This document shows, piece by piece, positions 21,601 to 34,600 of a DNA stretch of 64,000 nucleotides. How positions within the stretch are numbered: position 1 is the first letter of the stretch; each line of letters opens with the position of its first letter. The notes under the pieces were generated by a model that did not search any database, was not told the origin of the DNA, and worked only from the letters and a program-made list of their open reading frames with translations. The position numbers and the translations under genes were made by a program. The stretch is taken from assembly GCA_039583875.1 (NCBI GenBank), contig CM077150.1, forward strand, positions 464,501 through 528,500, in the 5' to 3' direction. This stretch comes from Platanthera guangdongensis. Lineage: Eukaryota > Streptophyta > Magnoliopsida > Asparagales > Orchidaceae.

Positions 21601-22798
21601 AGAGATATGTAGATCAACATCATTAGAATCTATGTCTGAAGTTGGTACTAGTAGAGGTGGAACTGTAGTAGACCTTGTACCTGAACGACGGTGGTATGCG
21701 TGGGAAAAATGAGAAATCGTAGTGGAGGAGCTATGGGTACCAGAATGAAAGGAGTGGAAGGAATGACAGGGATGGAAGGTAGAAGAGGAAGAGGAGTGAG
21801 AGTAACATTTGTATCACTGCTATTCTCCCCCTGACGAAAAAGGTGAGTCGAAGGCAGAAAATAGGATTCCCCCTCAGGGAAGGTGACATCCATGGTACAG
21901 AACATACGTCGGGAAGGGGGTGATAACAACGATATCCTTTGGTCGTAGAAGAATAGCCAACGAAGACACAACGTTGATACCAAGGGTCAAGTTTGTTGTG
22001 ATGGGGTTGGTGAACATGCACGAAACAGACACTCAAAGATACGGGGTGCCAAATAGAAAGTATGAACCACGCCGGAGTAGTAAAGGAAAGGACACGAGAG
22101 GGAAGGCGGTTGATAAGGTGAGCAGTTGTAAGTATCGCATCACCCCAATAGGATTTAGGAAGGTGCATAGTGATCGATAGACAACGAGCAACCTCGAGGA
22201 GGTGTCGATTTTTACGTTCGGGCACTCCGTTCTAAGTAGAGGTGTGAACACACGTTTTCTGGTGTATAATATCGTGACTGGTGAGGTACGAGCCAAAGAC
22301 ACCACGATCATCATACCCCCCCCCCCCCCCGTGTCACTTCGAAGAACATGAATAAAGACATTAAATCAATAGAGGCATTAAATTGGGTTTGTACCATTTT
22401 AAGAAACACTTGAAAGCAAGAAAACTTCAATTTTCTTTTTCAACAGATAAACTCATGTAGTATGCCAAAAGCAATCAATAAAAGTGACAAACCATCGAAA
22501 ATCAGATAAAAATAAAATGAGGGACGACCCCCCAAACATTAGAATGTATAACATCAGAAGGAATGTTACTAGGAGAAGAATGATGTAAAGAGGTATGTCG
22601 CACATGTTTAGACATATCACATATATCACAAGCAAAGTTCTGAAGAAAAAGTAAAAAACAGGAAATATTTTTTGCATATAAACGGAGGACGGATGTCCTA
22701 CACGCAGATGCCAGCGACGAACATCATCAGTAGTAACAGTGAAACTGGAAAGAGCCTGAGAGAGAAGTGTTATGGACCTCACGTCGTTGGTTATCTAG
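21601..22798 (-). pseudogene. Copia C integrase
   Basis: Minus-strand integrase: RWHLRVGHPSS with the zinc-binding histidine (about 22720), the catalytic Glu region reading PERKNRHLLEVARCL, SYWGDAILTTAHLINRLPSR (about 22150) and the Copia C-terminal GYSSTTKGYRCYHP (about 21950). Frames shift several times, and a run of 15 C at 22316-22330 falls in the catalytic core. Non-functional. Confidence 0.8.
22316..22330. repeat. Poly-C run of 15
   Basis: Fifteen C in a row within the Copia C integrase. Its length equals the G15 run in gypsy I at 53991-54005. Confidence 0.9.
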
Positions 22799-23147
22799 TG
22801 TTAGGAGTTTTATGATATTGAGTCATTTGTATCCAGTCTATATTGTAGGAGGTGAGTCGTATTGAGTCACATGCGTATTTTAGGTATTTTATATTTTCAT
22901 GTCTTTTATAATTTTTATGCATCTTGTTGTAATTACGGGATTACCCCCGGGGGCTTGATATTATGCGTTTAGTCCTTTTATGAGAATTAAGCAATGATAC
23001 ATGAACCTCTTTTTATCTCTCTAAAATTCATCTTCCTATCTCTCTAACCCATCTTCTCCCTCTAGAGTTTCCTCTTCCTTTTTTCTTCAACTTCTCCTTT
23101 CACAAGTTTAGGGTTTTAACTCTCTTACATCTCCGCTGTTCATAACA
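22799..23147 (+). mobile_element. Probable 349-bp solo LTR in Copia C
   Basis: Starts TGTTAGGAGTTT and ends GTTCATAACA, with a C/T-rich 3' part ending in a gggttttaac block. It interrupts Copia C between protease and integrase coding. Flanking bases (tctag and agaag) do not form a TSD, so the exact ends are uncertain. Confidence 0.5.
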
Positions 23148-24470
23148 AGAAGATGGGTGTCAAGGTCGTATAAGCCGCCACGATTCCTATCACTGTCAAT
23201 GTTCCGCTTAATACCTAGTTCTTGAAAGACACAAGAATTAAGAAAAAAATTTACCTAACATTTAAGAGATTTAGTAATATTGCTAATGGAGAGTAAATTA
23301 TGAGAAAAGGAGGGAACATAAAGAACGGAGGGAAGAGAAATGAACGGAGAACAAGAGATGTTGTTTTTGCCCGTAATGGAGGACAAAGAACCGTTAGCAG
23401 AAATAACTTTGTCCTTACCAGACAAAAGAGTATGAGAGAGAAAACCTGAGAAAGACTCAATCATGTGGTGTGTAGCACCGGAGTCAAGCACCCACTCAGA
23501 AGGTGAGGTGGTGACAGCATGAGCACTAGGCATAGCAATGGTGGTAAGAGAAGTAGAACCTCTGGTAACATGATCGGGCTGAGAGTGAAGCAGGCGATGA
23601 AAGACATTCAATTCCTGTGTTGTAAGAGAGGTTGAGGTGGAACACTGGGTCTCATCATAGACATTTGTAGTGTAAGCAACATCATGAGAATGGTAGCCAC
23701 TGTGTCTATGGCCCCCGCGGCCTGGTCCACTCCCACGTCCAAAAGGTGCCAGATGCGGATGAATTTTGAAACATGCCTCCCAAGAGTGTTCGCTTTGACC
23801 ACAGTAATCAAAGGTTGGCATAGAAGATCCAGGAATGGGAGTATAACCGTGACCAACACTAGTCAGGGCGGAACAATCATGAGTCATAACACTGAGGGAT
23901 TTGCGGGGGTCTTCATCACCCAAAACCATACTGAATGCCACCCAAAGTGAGCGGTAGAGAACATGTCTCCGAACCATGTCAAATTTCATATCCAAGCCCA
24001 TCAAGAAGACATGAAAACAGAAGCGATCCTCCTTTTGTTTTAACTGAACGACATCAACAGTACACACATGAGTGAAGTGCGCAAAGTAGTTCAACTCTTG
24101 ATAAAGACACTCAAACTCCGAAAAGAATGACGAAACGGTCATCGATCCTTGCCGCAACTCCAAAATGCGGCGAGTGAGCTCATAAACCTGGGTGGAACAA
24201 CCAATCTGAGAGTACATGTCGCGAACACGGGTCGAGATCAAAAGCAGAGTCCATCAACATATAGCTCTGATAGACCTTAGGAGACATCAAATGCAGGAGC
24301 CAAAACACTATTAAAAAGTTGTCAGAGTCCCAATGCTTCCAGCGGGATCAGTCCTGAGGGGCCCCTTAATCGTCTCATCAATATATCCAAACATTTGTTG
24401 GTTACGAATGACATGTTGGGCAACGCGAGGCCATTCAAGATAATTTGTGTCATCTAAGAGAATTATGGTA
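23148..24470 (-). pseudogene. Copia C gag (C-terminal part) and protease
   Basis: Minus-strand frame 23255-24241 carries gag: RILELRQGSMTVSSFFSEFE and FLMGLDMKFDMVRRHVLY; then a zinc knuckle YCGQSEHSWEAC whose first Cys is replaced by Phe; then the protease with an intact DSGATHHM (about 23480) and PSFSHNLLSISNIT. The preceding gag piece at 24311-24470 (DDTNYLEWPRVAQHVI) is in another frame. The first part of gag is on the far side of Copia D at 38915-39007. Confidence 0.85.
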
Positions 24471-24475
24471 ATCTT

Positions 24476-25125
24476 AGTGAAAAATGAGAGAAAAACAGAC
24501 AAGAGGTAAATAAACCGCGAATTTTATTGCTCCAAAAAGATAAGTAATACATAGGTATGCCTCCTTATTTATAGAAAATGGGGGAGGTGAGAGAATACAA
24601 TACACGATGTGGGACTAAATACAAGTCGCGCGGACTGAGCGGTTTGACATATACAAACCGCTCACCAAACAACATAATATTACATCCTCCGGATATAAGA
24701 GACGACCGCTACTATCTATTCAAGACCGCTAGACAACCCGCTAAGCCGCACCTGCGAATAGCCAATAGACCGCAGTGCGGCTAACCATTAAGCTTTCGCT
24801 GCTGCAAGCCACCATACCGCATTCCGCAGGTTGCCACCAGACCGCAGAAAAGATAACCATTAGACCACAGCTGCGGCTTCAATCAGACCGCTGCGATCTA
24901 CACTTAAACCGTTGTAACGCCCACTGGTCGATACGCTGCGGCTTCCACTGAACCAACAGCCCGCTGAGATAAACTGCTAGAAGACCGGCAGGACAGACCG
25001 CGGCGGTTTGTTTGGCTAGCCGCCCAAACTGAGTTACCAACAGCCCGCTGAGATAAACTGCTGGAGGAACGACAAGACAGACCGCGGCGGCTTGTTCGGC
25101 TAATTGTCCGAACTGAGTTCCAACA
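24476..25125 (-). mobile_element. 3' LTR of Copia D
   Basis: In the minus sense it starts TGTTGGAACTCAG and ends TTTTTCACT, bordered by the polypurine tract (plus ctccccctcatgctgg at 25126). Its U3 is unusually GC-rich, with many ccgc/gcgg-containing repeats and a duplicated segment (agataaactgct at 24969 and 25054). Confidence 0.9.
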
Positions 25126-27062
25126 CTCCCCCTCATGCTGGAGCATATATGTCAACCATGCCCAGCTTGCCACAAACCTCTATGAACGAAGTAACCGGTT
25201 TCGTAAAGAAATCTGTCAGCTTTTTATCAGAAGTAACAAATGGAGTGCATATCTGATTCTTCAGAATCTCTTCTCTTATAAAGTGGCAGTCAACCTCGAT
25301 ATGCTTCGTTCTCTCATGAAACACCGGATTTTTTGAAATGTATATGGCTGCTTTATTGTCACAGAACATCGGTAGACGGTGATCATAAAACTCTCCTAGA
25401 TCAAGTAAGAGAGTTTGAAGTCACTTCAGCTCACAAGCAGTCAGAGCCATGCATCTATACTCTGTTTCTGCACTCGACCTGACAACTACATTCTGCTTCT
25501 TGCTCTTCCAGCTGACTAGATTTCCTCCAACAAAGGTCCAAAAACTAGACATAGACTTCCTGTCGCCCTTATTATCTGCGTAGCTTGCATCAGAATAAGC
25601 CTTTACTTTTAAATGTTCCCTTTTCAGGAACAGGAGCCCTTTCCATGGTGCACCTTTCATATACTCAAGAATCTTCAAAGCTGACTGCATATGACACTCC
25701 CTGGGAGCTTGCATGAACTGACTTATTTTCCCAACCGCATAACAGATGTCTGGTCTTGTAACAGTCAAATAGATGAGTTTACCAACTAGACGTCTGTACC
25801 TGGTGACATCTTCAATGAGAGCAGAAGACTCACTCCAGCATTTGTCATCTCCACAAGTCATAGGGGACCGCGCAGGCTTAGCTCCAAGAAGACCTGTCTC
25901 TTGTAAAAGATCCAGAGCATACTTCCTTTGTGAAAGAACAATAGATCCAGGTTTTCGAGATATTTCAATCCACAGGAAATACTTTGGAGACCCCATATCT
26001 TTCGTAACAAAATGTCGGAGCAGATACTGCTTTGTCATATCAATGTCTTTCCTATCATCCCCAGTAAGAAGGATATCATCCACATACACTGTTAGAATAA
26101 CCAGTCCAGACGAGATTTTCCGAATAAATAAAGAGTGATTTGCAGCACTTTGAACAAAACTAACAACAGAAATAACCTTGTTAAACTTATCAAACCAGGC
26201 TCTCGGACTCTGTTTAAGACCATAGATGACTTTCTTCAACTTACACACTTGAGACTCCCCCTAAGCAACATACCCAGGATGTTGTTCCATATAAACTGTC
26301 TCATTCAAATCACCATAAAGAAAAATATTCTTGACATCCAACTGAGACATTTCCCAATCCCGGTTCACAGCCACAAAAAAGAGAACACGGATCATAGTAA
26401 TTCGGGTAACAGGAGAGAATGTATCAAAAAAATCCACACCATAAGTTTGCGTAAATCCTTTGGCCACAAGACGGGCCTTGTAACGATCAGCTGTACCATC
26501 AGGAAGATACTTGATAACAAAGACCCAACGACATCCAACTATATCAGCACCAGGAGGAGTAGGAACAAGAGACCAAGTACCCCGATCGTTTAGAGCTTTC
26601 ATCTCCTCATCCATAGCAGCTTTCCAATGTGGAATAACCAGTGCATCACGATAAGAAGCAGGAAGAACATTGGCCGAGAGGGCAAAAGCAAAACTCTGCG
26701 CCTAACAAGACAATCTGGTGTAAGAGACCACACCAGCAAGAGGATGCTGAGTGCACGAACATACACCTTTCTTGGGAGCAATCGAAAGATCAAGATAATT
26801 CCTGTCTACTTACTCAGTTCCAGCCAAAGGAGATGTAGGCAAACCAGGAACCATGGGTAGCGCCTCAACAGAGGAATCAGGTAGAGGAGTGGAGTCCAAA
26901 GTAGAAGAAGAAATAATAGGCTCAGGACAAGGTGCAAAAATAAGAGGAGAAAGAACGAAATCAGCAGAGGTAGGAAGAACAGAGGAAGGGAAAAAGAATG
27001 GAACATTCTCAAAGAAAGTGACATCAGCCGAAACATACTGCCGGCGGAGAGCAGGATCCTAA
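25126..27062 (-). pseudogene. Copia D reverse transcriptase / RNase H
   Basis: One minus-strand frame with almost every RT motif: [43 protein letters not shown], intact LTVYVDDILLTGDD (about 26085), SQRKYALDLLQE. RNase H has AYSDASYADNKGDRKS, SSAETEYRCMAL and [15 protein letters not shown] with [12 protein letters not shown]. In-frame stops occur at about 27060 (TAG), 26262 (TAG) and 25418 (TGA). The product would be polymerase plus RNase H for cytoplasmic cDNA synthesis. It is close to intact compared with the other Copia copies here. Confidence 0.9.
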
Positions 27063-28535
27063 TACGGGTAGCCTTTCTGAGTTGGACAATAACCCAGAAA
27101 GATACATTTAATCGAGCGTGGTGACAGTTTGTCGCGACTAGAAGAAGGACAATGAACAAATATAGTGCACCCAAAAACACGAGGAGACAAAGGAAAAGGG
27201 TTCGCATCAGGATGCAGGATAGAAGAGGGAGTCTTCCCACCGAGAACAGAGGACGGAACACGATTAATGAAAAAACAAGAGAGAAGAACCGCATGACCCC
27301 AATAAGACTTGTGAACATGCATATGAGTAAGAAGACTCCGAGCCACATCGAGGAGATGATGATTCTTTCGTTCAACATCATTTTGTTGTGATGTATAAGG
27401 GCAAGTGGTTTGATGAACAATACCATGATTCATACAAAACGATTGAAATTATTGACTAAGATACTCCTTAGCATTATCAGATCTAAAGATTTTAAGAGAA
27501 GCATCAAACTGTGTATGAATCTCATTGTAAAAGACAGTGAAAATAGAATACAGTTCAGAACGGTTGCGCAATAAATATAACCATGTACAACAGGAAAGAT
27601 CATCAATAAATGTCACAAAGTATAAACTACCCCTACCAATAGTTTGAACAGGAGCAGACCCCCATATATCAGAATGAACAATTTCAAATGGACGAGAAGA
27701 ACTACGCCCAGTCCTGACATTAAAGGTAGAACGATGATGTTTCCCAAACTGACAAGCTTCACAAGGAAGAGAAGAATCTCCCCGCGGTAAATCAGACAGA
27801 AGCTGATAGAGGATCCGAGGAGGAGGATGTCCAAGCCGAAGATGCCACCGAAGTAGAGGAGAGGAGGCAGAAAAGGCAGAAGAAGTATCAAGATAAAACA
27901 AGCCGCCGCTCTCAGTCCCAGTAGTTATCATCTCCTTGGACTGAGGAACCTGAAAAGCACAAGTAGAAGCAATAAATATCGCTTCACAGCCCAACTGCTT
28001 ACAAAGAACAGTAACAGAAAGAAGATTGTATGGAAAGTTGGGGACATAGAGTGTCCCGAAGCTGAAGAGAAGAAGTAACAGGCACAGTGCCCGACCCATG
28101 AACTGGGGACGGAGAACCATCAGCAATAAGAACCGGAGGTAAGTGGTTACTCGTAGTAAGAGAAGAAAAAAAGCGAGAATTCCCTGTCATATGATTGGTT
28201 GCACCGGAGTCAATAAGACACCTACCCGTTGTAGCTAACTGAGCCGCACCAAAAGTAGCAAGAGAAGTAGTAGACTTTTTGGCAGAATCAGCAGAAGCAG
28301 GTCGAAGATGAGGGTGTTTGACCCAGCAACGATCAATCAAGTGGCCAGTTTTGCCACAATGAGAACAGAGAAATTTCGAAGAACCACGACCGCCAGTATG
28401 GCCACCCCGACCACCAGAACTTTCATGACGAGCAGGATGAGAAACAATATCAGGAGAGGGAGGGGGAAGCAAAGGACGCTGAAGAAGAGTAGTAACAACA
28501 AAAATACGAGCAGCAGTAGCATCGAGAGTCAGAGT
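27063..28535 (-). pseudogene. Copia D gag C-terminus, protease and integrase
   Basis: Minus strand. The gag zinc knuckle is intact (CSHCGKTGHLIDRC, about 28360), followed by the protease with intact DSGATNHM (about 28205). Integrase has the HLRLGHP..CEACQFGKHH zinc site, HSDIWG (about 27685), FVTFIDDLS, FRSDNAKEY (about 27480) and ERKNHHLLDVARS (about 27365). A frame change near 28050 and a stop near 27447 break it. Gypsy E interrupts gag at 28536-28540. Confidence 0.9.
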
Positions 28536-28540
28536 AGCGG

Positions 28541-30276
28541 TGGTGGAGACCAGCCCAGATCAGGGCGTCGCAAAAGTGTCCGACGTCGCACCCGACCGGA
28601 TCCTTACCGGCCTTAAAATTATTATATATATATAAACTTCTAAATATATATATATAATATTTAAAGTTTAAATTTATCAAATTTATATTTATATATATAT
28701 ACTTATACATATACAGTTATATATATAAATATATATATCAAGATCTTAAACTAGGTTAAATCCCGGTTCACAGCCCTGCTCCTCTCCCGGTCAGCCGCCC
28801 GCATCTTCCTCCTCTCGAAGCAGAGCCGCGGGAATGGCGGATTTCACGCCCCGCTAGGGCTTGGCAGCCGCACCTCTGGGCGAAGCTCCGCGCACGTCCT
28901 CCCCACGATCCAGCCAAATCAAAGCCGCGCAGGACAACGCGCCGCCTCTCCGAGTGCTTCGACCAACTGCCTGCACGAGCTCACCTCCCGACGGTTTCAT
29001 CTCCACGAATTAAGCTCCGCCATGGCCGCCCATGGAAGGTAACTGTTTAATTCTCCTCCTCTTGTTGTCTGTTCGGGCCCTATAAAAGAAAAAGCTTGTA
29101 ATTTGTGTTTTTTTGGTTGTTGATGTTGAATATCAGAAGTTGCTGCTTTGATTTGCTTCCAGTTATTTTTGAGTCATGTTGTTGTTGAAGGAGAAGTGTT
29201 GTTGTTGACATTTCCTTGCCCCCATCGAGTCTTGTAGTTCAGTGGTTGATGAAACCTGTTGTTGTGTTGAGTCCTGCTGGAGTTGCTATTGATGAAATTT
29301 GTATTGCTGTCGTGAGATTGTGATTAGTGCTTTGATTGCTTCTGTGTAGGTGAATGAGATTAGGAGAAGTTGTTGAAATTTTATTTTTCTTTCCTGTGGT
29401 TTTCGTTGATTTCAGTTGTAGAAAGTTTATGTTAATACTTTCCTGCTGCTGATGAGTGAGATAACAGTGGAACTGGATTGCGTGAGAGAGTAATTTCCTT
29501 GAATAGGTGAAAGGAGAGCACTTGAAGTTGCCTGTTCTTCCAATTTGTAAGTGGGATAGAACTTAAGTTTTGCTTGCTGCTTTTGTAGTGAATCAAGTGA
29601 ATTTAATTCCTGTTTAGAGATTTCGTGGAGCCACCGTAAGTGTTGAGATTTCGTGGAGCCACTTCGAGCGTGAAGTGCGAGTGAATTTTAGGCGTGTTTA
29701 GTTTGTGGCTCCTTACTTCGTTGAGTGATTCCGTGGAACCACCTCGTATGAGGGAGTGTTAAATTCCTTGGTGCCCGTGTGCGAAGCGGCTGACCTCGGA
29801 GCAGAAATCGAAGGTGACGAGGAACTCCTCGCGTGATCACCATCGACTTCGGATACGTAAAGACGACTCTTTCCGTGGGTAATTTGCTTCTATCCCCCTC
29901 TTTGCGTGTGTCTCTATTTTCTCTTAGGATTTTTAGACTCATTGCTGGGTTTTCGCCAAATTTTGTCAGCAAACGCTACGTCGAGAACTCCAAACGGGAA
30001 CGTATTTGGAATTCACGATTTCTGTTTGACTGCAACAAAGGGAACGGAACGAACTTGCGAGCTTCCTTCCCCGGATTTAAATTGAACCCTCAATTTAAGA
30101 ATATATTTTTTTAAAGCAAAACAGTCTTTCTCGTGCTTTATAAAAGTTGTTTAAATTCATAAATCCGCTCAACGTCCGCTTCAATTATTTGCTAAACATC
30201 ATATTTCGTTGCATCCAATTAGGGTTTCCTAGAAATAGCCGACAGGCGCGTAAACCCTACGTACCGTTCTGCATCA
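28541..30276 (+). mobile_element. 5' LTR of gypsy E
   Basis: Starts TGGTGGAGACCAGCC and ends CTGCATCA. It contains an AT-rich tract with several tatata stretches (28620-28740), a GC-rich segment, and ends next to the primer site. Open frames inside it are chance. Confidence 0.95.
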
Positions 30277-30279
30277 ATT

Positions 30280-30292
30280 TGGTATCAGAGCC
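30280..30292 (+). promoter_or_regulatory. Primer binding site of gypsy E
   Basis: TGGTATCAGAGCC, complementary to initiator tRNA-Met, 3 bp after the LTR. Confidence 0.95.
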
Positions 30293-30422
30293 AGGTTCCA
30301 AAAATTTTCTAAGTTTTGGGATCCGCCCTGTGTCGAATAGGAACCCACATAGCTTTTAAACATATTTTTCAAAAAAAAAGAGATTATTTTTTTATCATCA
30401 TTGCATTTATTTACTTATTTGC

Positions 30423-31607
30423 ATGCATTTGCGTAGTGGTAGTTTAGTGAGTATGAGTTCACAACACCACAATTCACCACCTGAACACCTTCACGAGGTA
30501 AACCCAGAGATGCGTCGAGTTGAACATGGTGAACCGAGTCGTGGGATCGAAGGGAATGAACCACCCCCGTGGTTTGTACCTTTTGCCCACCAAATGACAA
30601 CGATAACCGAAAGTGTTTACCAAATGAGAGAAGGGCTAGCAAATCTTAGTGTCAGGGTGAATAACTTAGAAGTACCCCCTCGAGCGTCAATGCCACCTTT
30701 AGCTAGAGATGAGCATTCAGTGCGACCCCATTATGAGGCTCCCCCACCTTATGGAGAGAGGTCTGCACTTAGGAGAAACCCTCTTTTCGAGGAAGAGATT
30801 AGAAATCCCATAGATATATATGAGTCTGAGTATAATCAGGGTAGGAATTTCCCGAGAAATTTTCCTGAAACACCGCGTGAGCCTTTCCTAGGTACGCAAG
30901 ATCATTATCAGGAGAGACCCTATAATGACGTAGCTAGAGAAGAGCGTCCACGAGACCATCGTAGGCCTATACCGGTCATGCATCGTGATGATCGACCTAG
31001 AGATTGGCATCGACCGCCACCCCCACGACGTCGAGACCATCGTGATCCTTACGACGATGATTACGACTATCCTCCCCTGGATAGGCGACCGGATCTTACA
31101 CGTGTAGTGAAGTTAGAGCCGCCACTTTATGATGGATCTATGGATCCCAAAGTCTTTTCAGACTGGGTTATAGACATAGAGACCTACTTTGACTGGTATC
31201 GTATGACGGAAGATCAGAATGTTCAGTTTGCCAAGATGAGGTTATCTGGGCGAGCGAAAATCTTTTGGATAGGTGAGGAACGTATTATAGAGAGGAATGG
31301 GCGCCCTCCCATTACACACTGGGCACACATGAAAGCCAGATTGGAGGAGCAGTACATTCCCCACTACTACCAGACCCGTCTACGAGACGAGCTGACGTCT
31401 CTACGTCAAGGGTCCAAATCAGTTTTTGATTATTTAGCTGAGATGAAGGATCTTATGATTAGGTGCAACGTAGTCAAACACCCACGAGATACATTATCTA
31501 AATTTAAGTGTGGACTGCGATCTGAGATTCGCGATGAGTTGATTCGATATGGTCACTATTCCTTCGCTGAGACTGTATCTATCGCCATCGATATAGAGGA
31601 ACATTAA
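30423..31607 (+). CDS. Gypsy E gag
   Basis: 394 codons from ATG 30423 to a TAA at 31605. An N-terminal predicted helix (QMREGLANLSVRVNNLEV) and an Arg/Pro/Asp-rich linker (about residues 150-220) come first. The capsid-like retrotransposon gag domain follows, with LEPPLYDGSMDPKVFSDWV, WAHMKARLEEQYIP and LTSLRQGSKSVFDYLAEMKD. The zinc knuckle lies after the stop, in the same frame, so the TAA cuts gag from its RNA-binding part. Frame and motifs continue undisturbed past the stop, which suggests a recent nonsense change rather than the natural end of gag. A short leader (30293-30422) separates it from the primer site. Confidence 0.9.
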   Translation: MHLRSGSLVSMSSQHHNSPPEHLHEVNPEMRRVEHGEPSRGIEGNEPPPWFVPFAHQMTTITESVYQMREGLANLSVRVNNLEVPPRASMPPLARDEHSVRPHYEAPPPYGERSALRRNPLFEEEIRNPIDIYESEYNQGRNFPRNFPETPREPFLGTQDHYQERPYNDVAREERPRDHRRPIPVMHRDDRPRDWHRPPPPRRRDHRDPYDDDYDYPPLDRRPDLTRVVKLEPPLYDGSMDPKVFSDWVIDIETYFDWYRMTEDQNVQFAKMRLSGRAKIFWIGEERIIERNGRPPITHWAHMKARLEEQYIPHYYQTRLRDELTSLRQGSKSVFDYLAEMKDLMIRCNVVKHPRDTLSKFKCGLRSEIRDELIRYGHYSFAETVSIAIDIEEH

Positions 31608-34600
31608 AATAGAACCTCCTGGTTCAAACCTCAAAATAAAGCAAACACTCCTTATAAGAAAGATGAATCAAAAGGTAAGGATAGTGCCTCAAAGCCCACC
31701 TCGACCTTTACGAGAGATCAGAGAGGAAAAGCCCCCATGGGAACTGTGACCCATTCACAGATCCGATGTTATGAGTGCCAGCAGATGGGTCATATATCTA
31801 GGGATTGTCCTAAGAGGAGAGACACACTGGTTATTCATGAGGTGACTGAGGAGGATGAGCCTATAGAAGAAGTTGGAGTCGAGAGGGACCCACACATTTT
31901 GAATGATGAAGTGTACGGTACGCCTAGTGATGAGGAGATAGATCCCGACGTCCTAGTGGTGAGATGCATGTTATCTACACCAAAGGAATCAGCCGATTAT
32001 TGGCGGACGAACATCTTCCAAGCCTACTTCAAGGCAGGAAAGAAAGTGTGTCGTTTAGTAGTAGATAGCGGGAGTTGTATGAATGTGATAGCTGAGACAA
32101 CATTAGCCCGCATGGGACTCACTGTTGAGCCACACCCTTCCCCATTCCAGGTAGCTTGGGTCACCAAGACTACCTTATCTGTGACTAGGAGATGTTTAGT
32201 GCCCATCACTATCGGTTCGTATACCGATAAGATTTGGTGTGATGTTATGCTTATGAATGTGTGCCACGTATTACTAGGGAGACCTTGGTTGTATGACCGA
32301 GATGTACTCGTACATGGCAGGTCCAACACGTGCTCCTTTCTACTAGACGGAAAGAGAGTAGTGTTGAACCCGGTGCGACCCACAACACCAACATCCCGCA
32401 CGAGTAGTAGTGCGAAAGAATCTCTTCCTCCTACTGAAAGGAAGAAGACTCTTAGCATTATACGAGGCGCTGATTTCCATCGAGAGAGCTTCGATGGTGG
32501 ATTTTATTATGCCTTAGTAGTTTTGCAGGCATCTGACGTACTAGAGAGATACGAGTCTATTCCTATACCTGCTAGGAGACTCTTAGAGGAGTTCCAGGAT
32601 ATACACCCTGATGAGCTTCCGGCTGAATTACTTCCCATGAGATGTATTCAGCATGCGATCGATCTCGTTCCTGGAGCTTCCCTCCTACATTTACCGCATT
32701 ACCGATTGAATCCTGCCGCCCATGAGGAGCTGCAGAAGCAGATCGAAGAATTACTTGATAGAGGCTTTATCCGTCATAGCCTTAGTCCATATGCGGTGCT
32801 TGCCCTCCTTGCTCCGAAAAAGGATGGTACTTGGCGTATGTGCGTTGACAGTCGTGCTGTCAACAAGATTACTGTGAAATACCGATTCTCGATACCTCGA
32901 CTGGATGACATGTTGGACATGTTGACTGGAGCCACGATCTTTTCTAAGATCGACCTTCGTAGTGGTTATCACCAGATTCGCATTCGCGAAGGAGACGAGT
33001 GGAAGACTGCCTTCAAATCGAAGGATGGCCTTTATGAGTGGCTTGTGATGCCCTTTGGGTTATCCAATGCCCCTAGTACTTTCGCTCGGATGATTACCCA
33101 AGTCTTTAGACCATATATTGGGAAGTTCGTAGTGGTTTACTTCGACGACATTTTAATATATAGTCGGACTGAGGATGAGCACTTGACTCACTTATATACT
33201 ATTTTCGAGCTCCTGCGAGCCGAACGACTGTATATCAACTTGAAGAAGTGTGTTTTTATGGCCGAGTCTGTCATCTTTCTTGGATATATAGTGAGCTCCG
33301 CTGACATCACTATGGATCCCGAGAAAGTTCGAGCGATTCGTGAGTGGTCTACCCCTCAGAATATTCACGATGTCCGTAGCTTTCATGGACTAGCCACATT
33401 TTATCGTCGATTCATTAAGAACTTCAGCACGATTATGACACCCATCACTGAATGTACGAAGAAGGGACGTTTTCAGTGGACATCATCGACAGCTAGAGCC
33501 TTTGAGATTATCAAGGATAAGATGTCCACTGCACCTGTTTTGAGACTCCCTGATTTCAGTCAGGTATTCGAGGTATCTTGTGATGCCTCAGGAGTTGGGA
33601 TAGGAGGTGTACTTAGTCAAGAGGGTCACCCCGTGAGATTTTTCAGTGAAAAGCTCTCAGGCCCGAAGCTGAATTATTCCAACTATGAGCGCGAGTTCTA
33701 TGCGATTTTACAAACGTTACGTCATTGGAGACATTATTTGTTGCCTCAGGAGTTTGTCCTCCACTCTGATCATCAGACGTTACGTTATATCAATTCGCAA
33801 CAGAAGTTGAACCCTCGACAGACTAAGTGGGTATCATATCTACAAGAATACACCTTCGTTCTCAAACACTATAAGGGAACAGAGAATAGGGTTGCCGACG
33901 CCCTCAGTCGAGTCACCCTTGTATTATCACAGATGCGTACTCAGGTGATAGGATTTGAGCGTGTCAAGGATGATTATTCTAGTTGTCCTGATTTTAGCGG
34001 TATCTATGATGTGATACGTTTGAATCCCCATCACGATGAGACTGATTATCTGATTCGAGACGAATATTTGTTTCGTTGGACCCGTCTGTGTATTCCCCGC
34101 ACCTCGTTACGAAATTTCATTGTATGGGAATTACATGGCGGAGGCTTAGGTGGACACTTTGAGCGCGATAAGACGATAACCTTAGTAGAAGAGCGCTTCT
34201 ATTGGCCCGGGATGAAGCAGTTTATCGCTCAAGTTGTCAGTAGCTGCCGCACTTGCCAGGTAGCAAAGGGCAATAAACAACCCGCTGGTTTATATACACC
34301 TTTACCGGTGCCCAGTATTCCTTGGGATGATGTTAGCATGGATTTTGTGCTTGGGTTGCCGTGCACTTTTAGGAAACACGATTCCATACTTGTGGTGGTT
34401 GATCGATTCTCTAAAATGCCGTACTTCATCCATTGCAACAAAATTGATGACGCCTCTCATATAGCTCGTATTTATTATGAGGAGGTTGTCACACACCGAG
34501 GAATACCCAAGACTATCGTTGCCGATCGAGACGTTAAGTTCACCAGCTATTTTTGGAAGTCACTCTGGAGACTTTTAGGAACTAAACTTCTATTTTCAAC

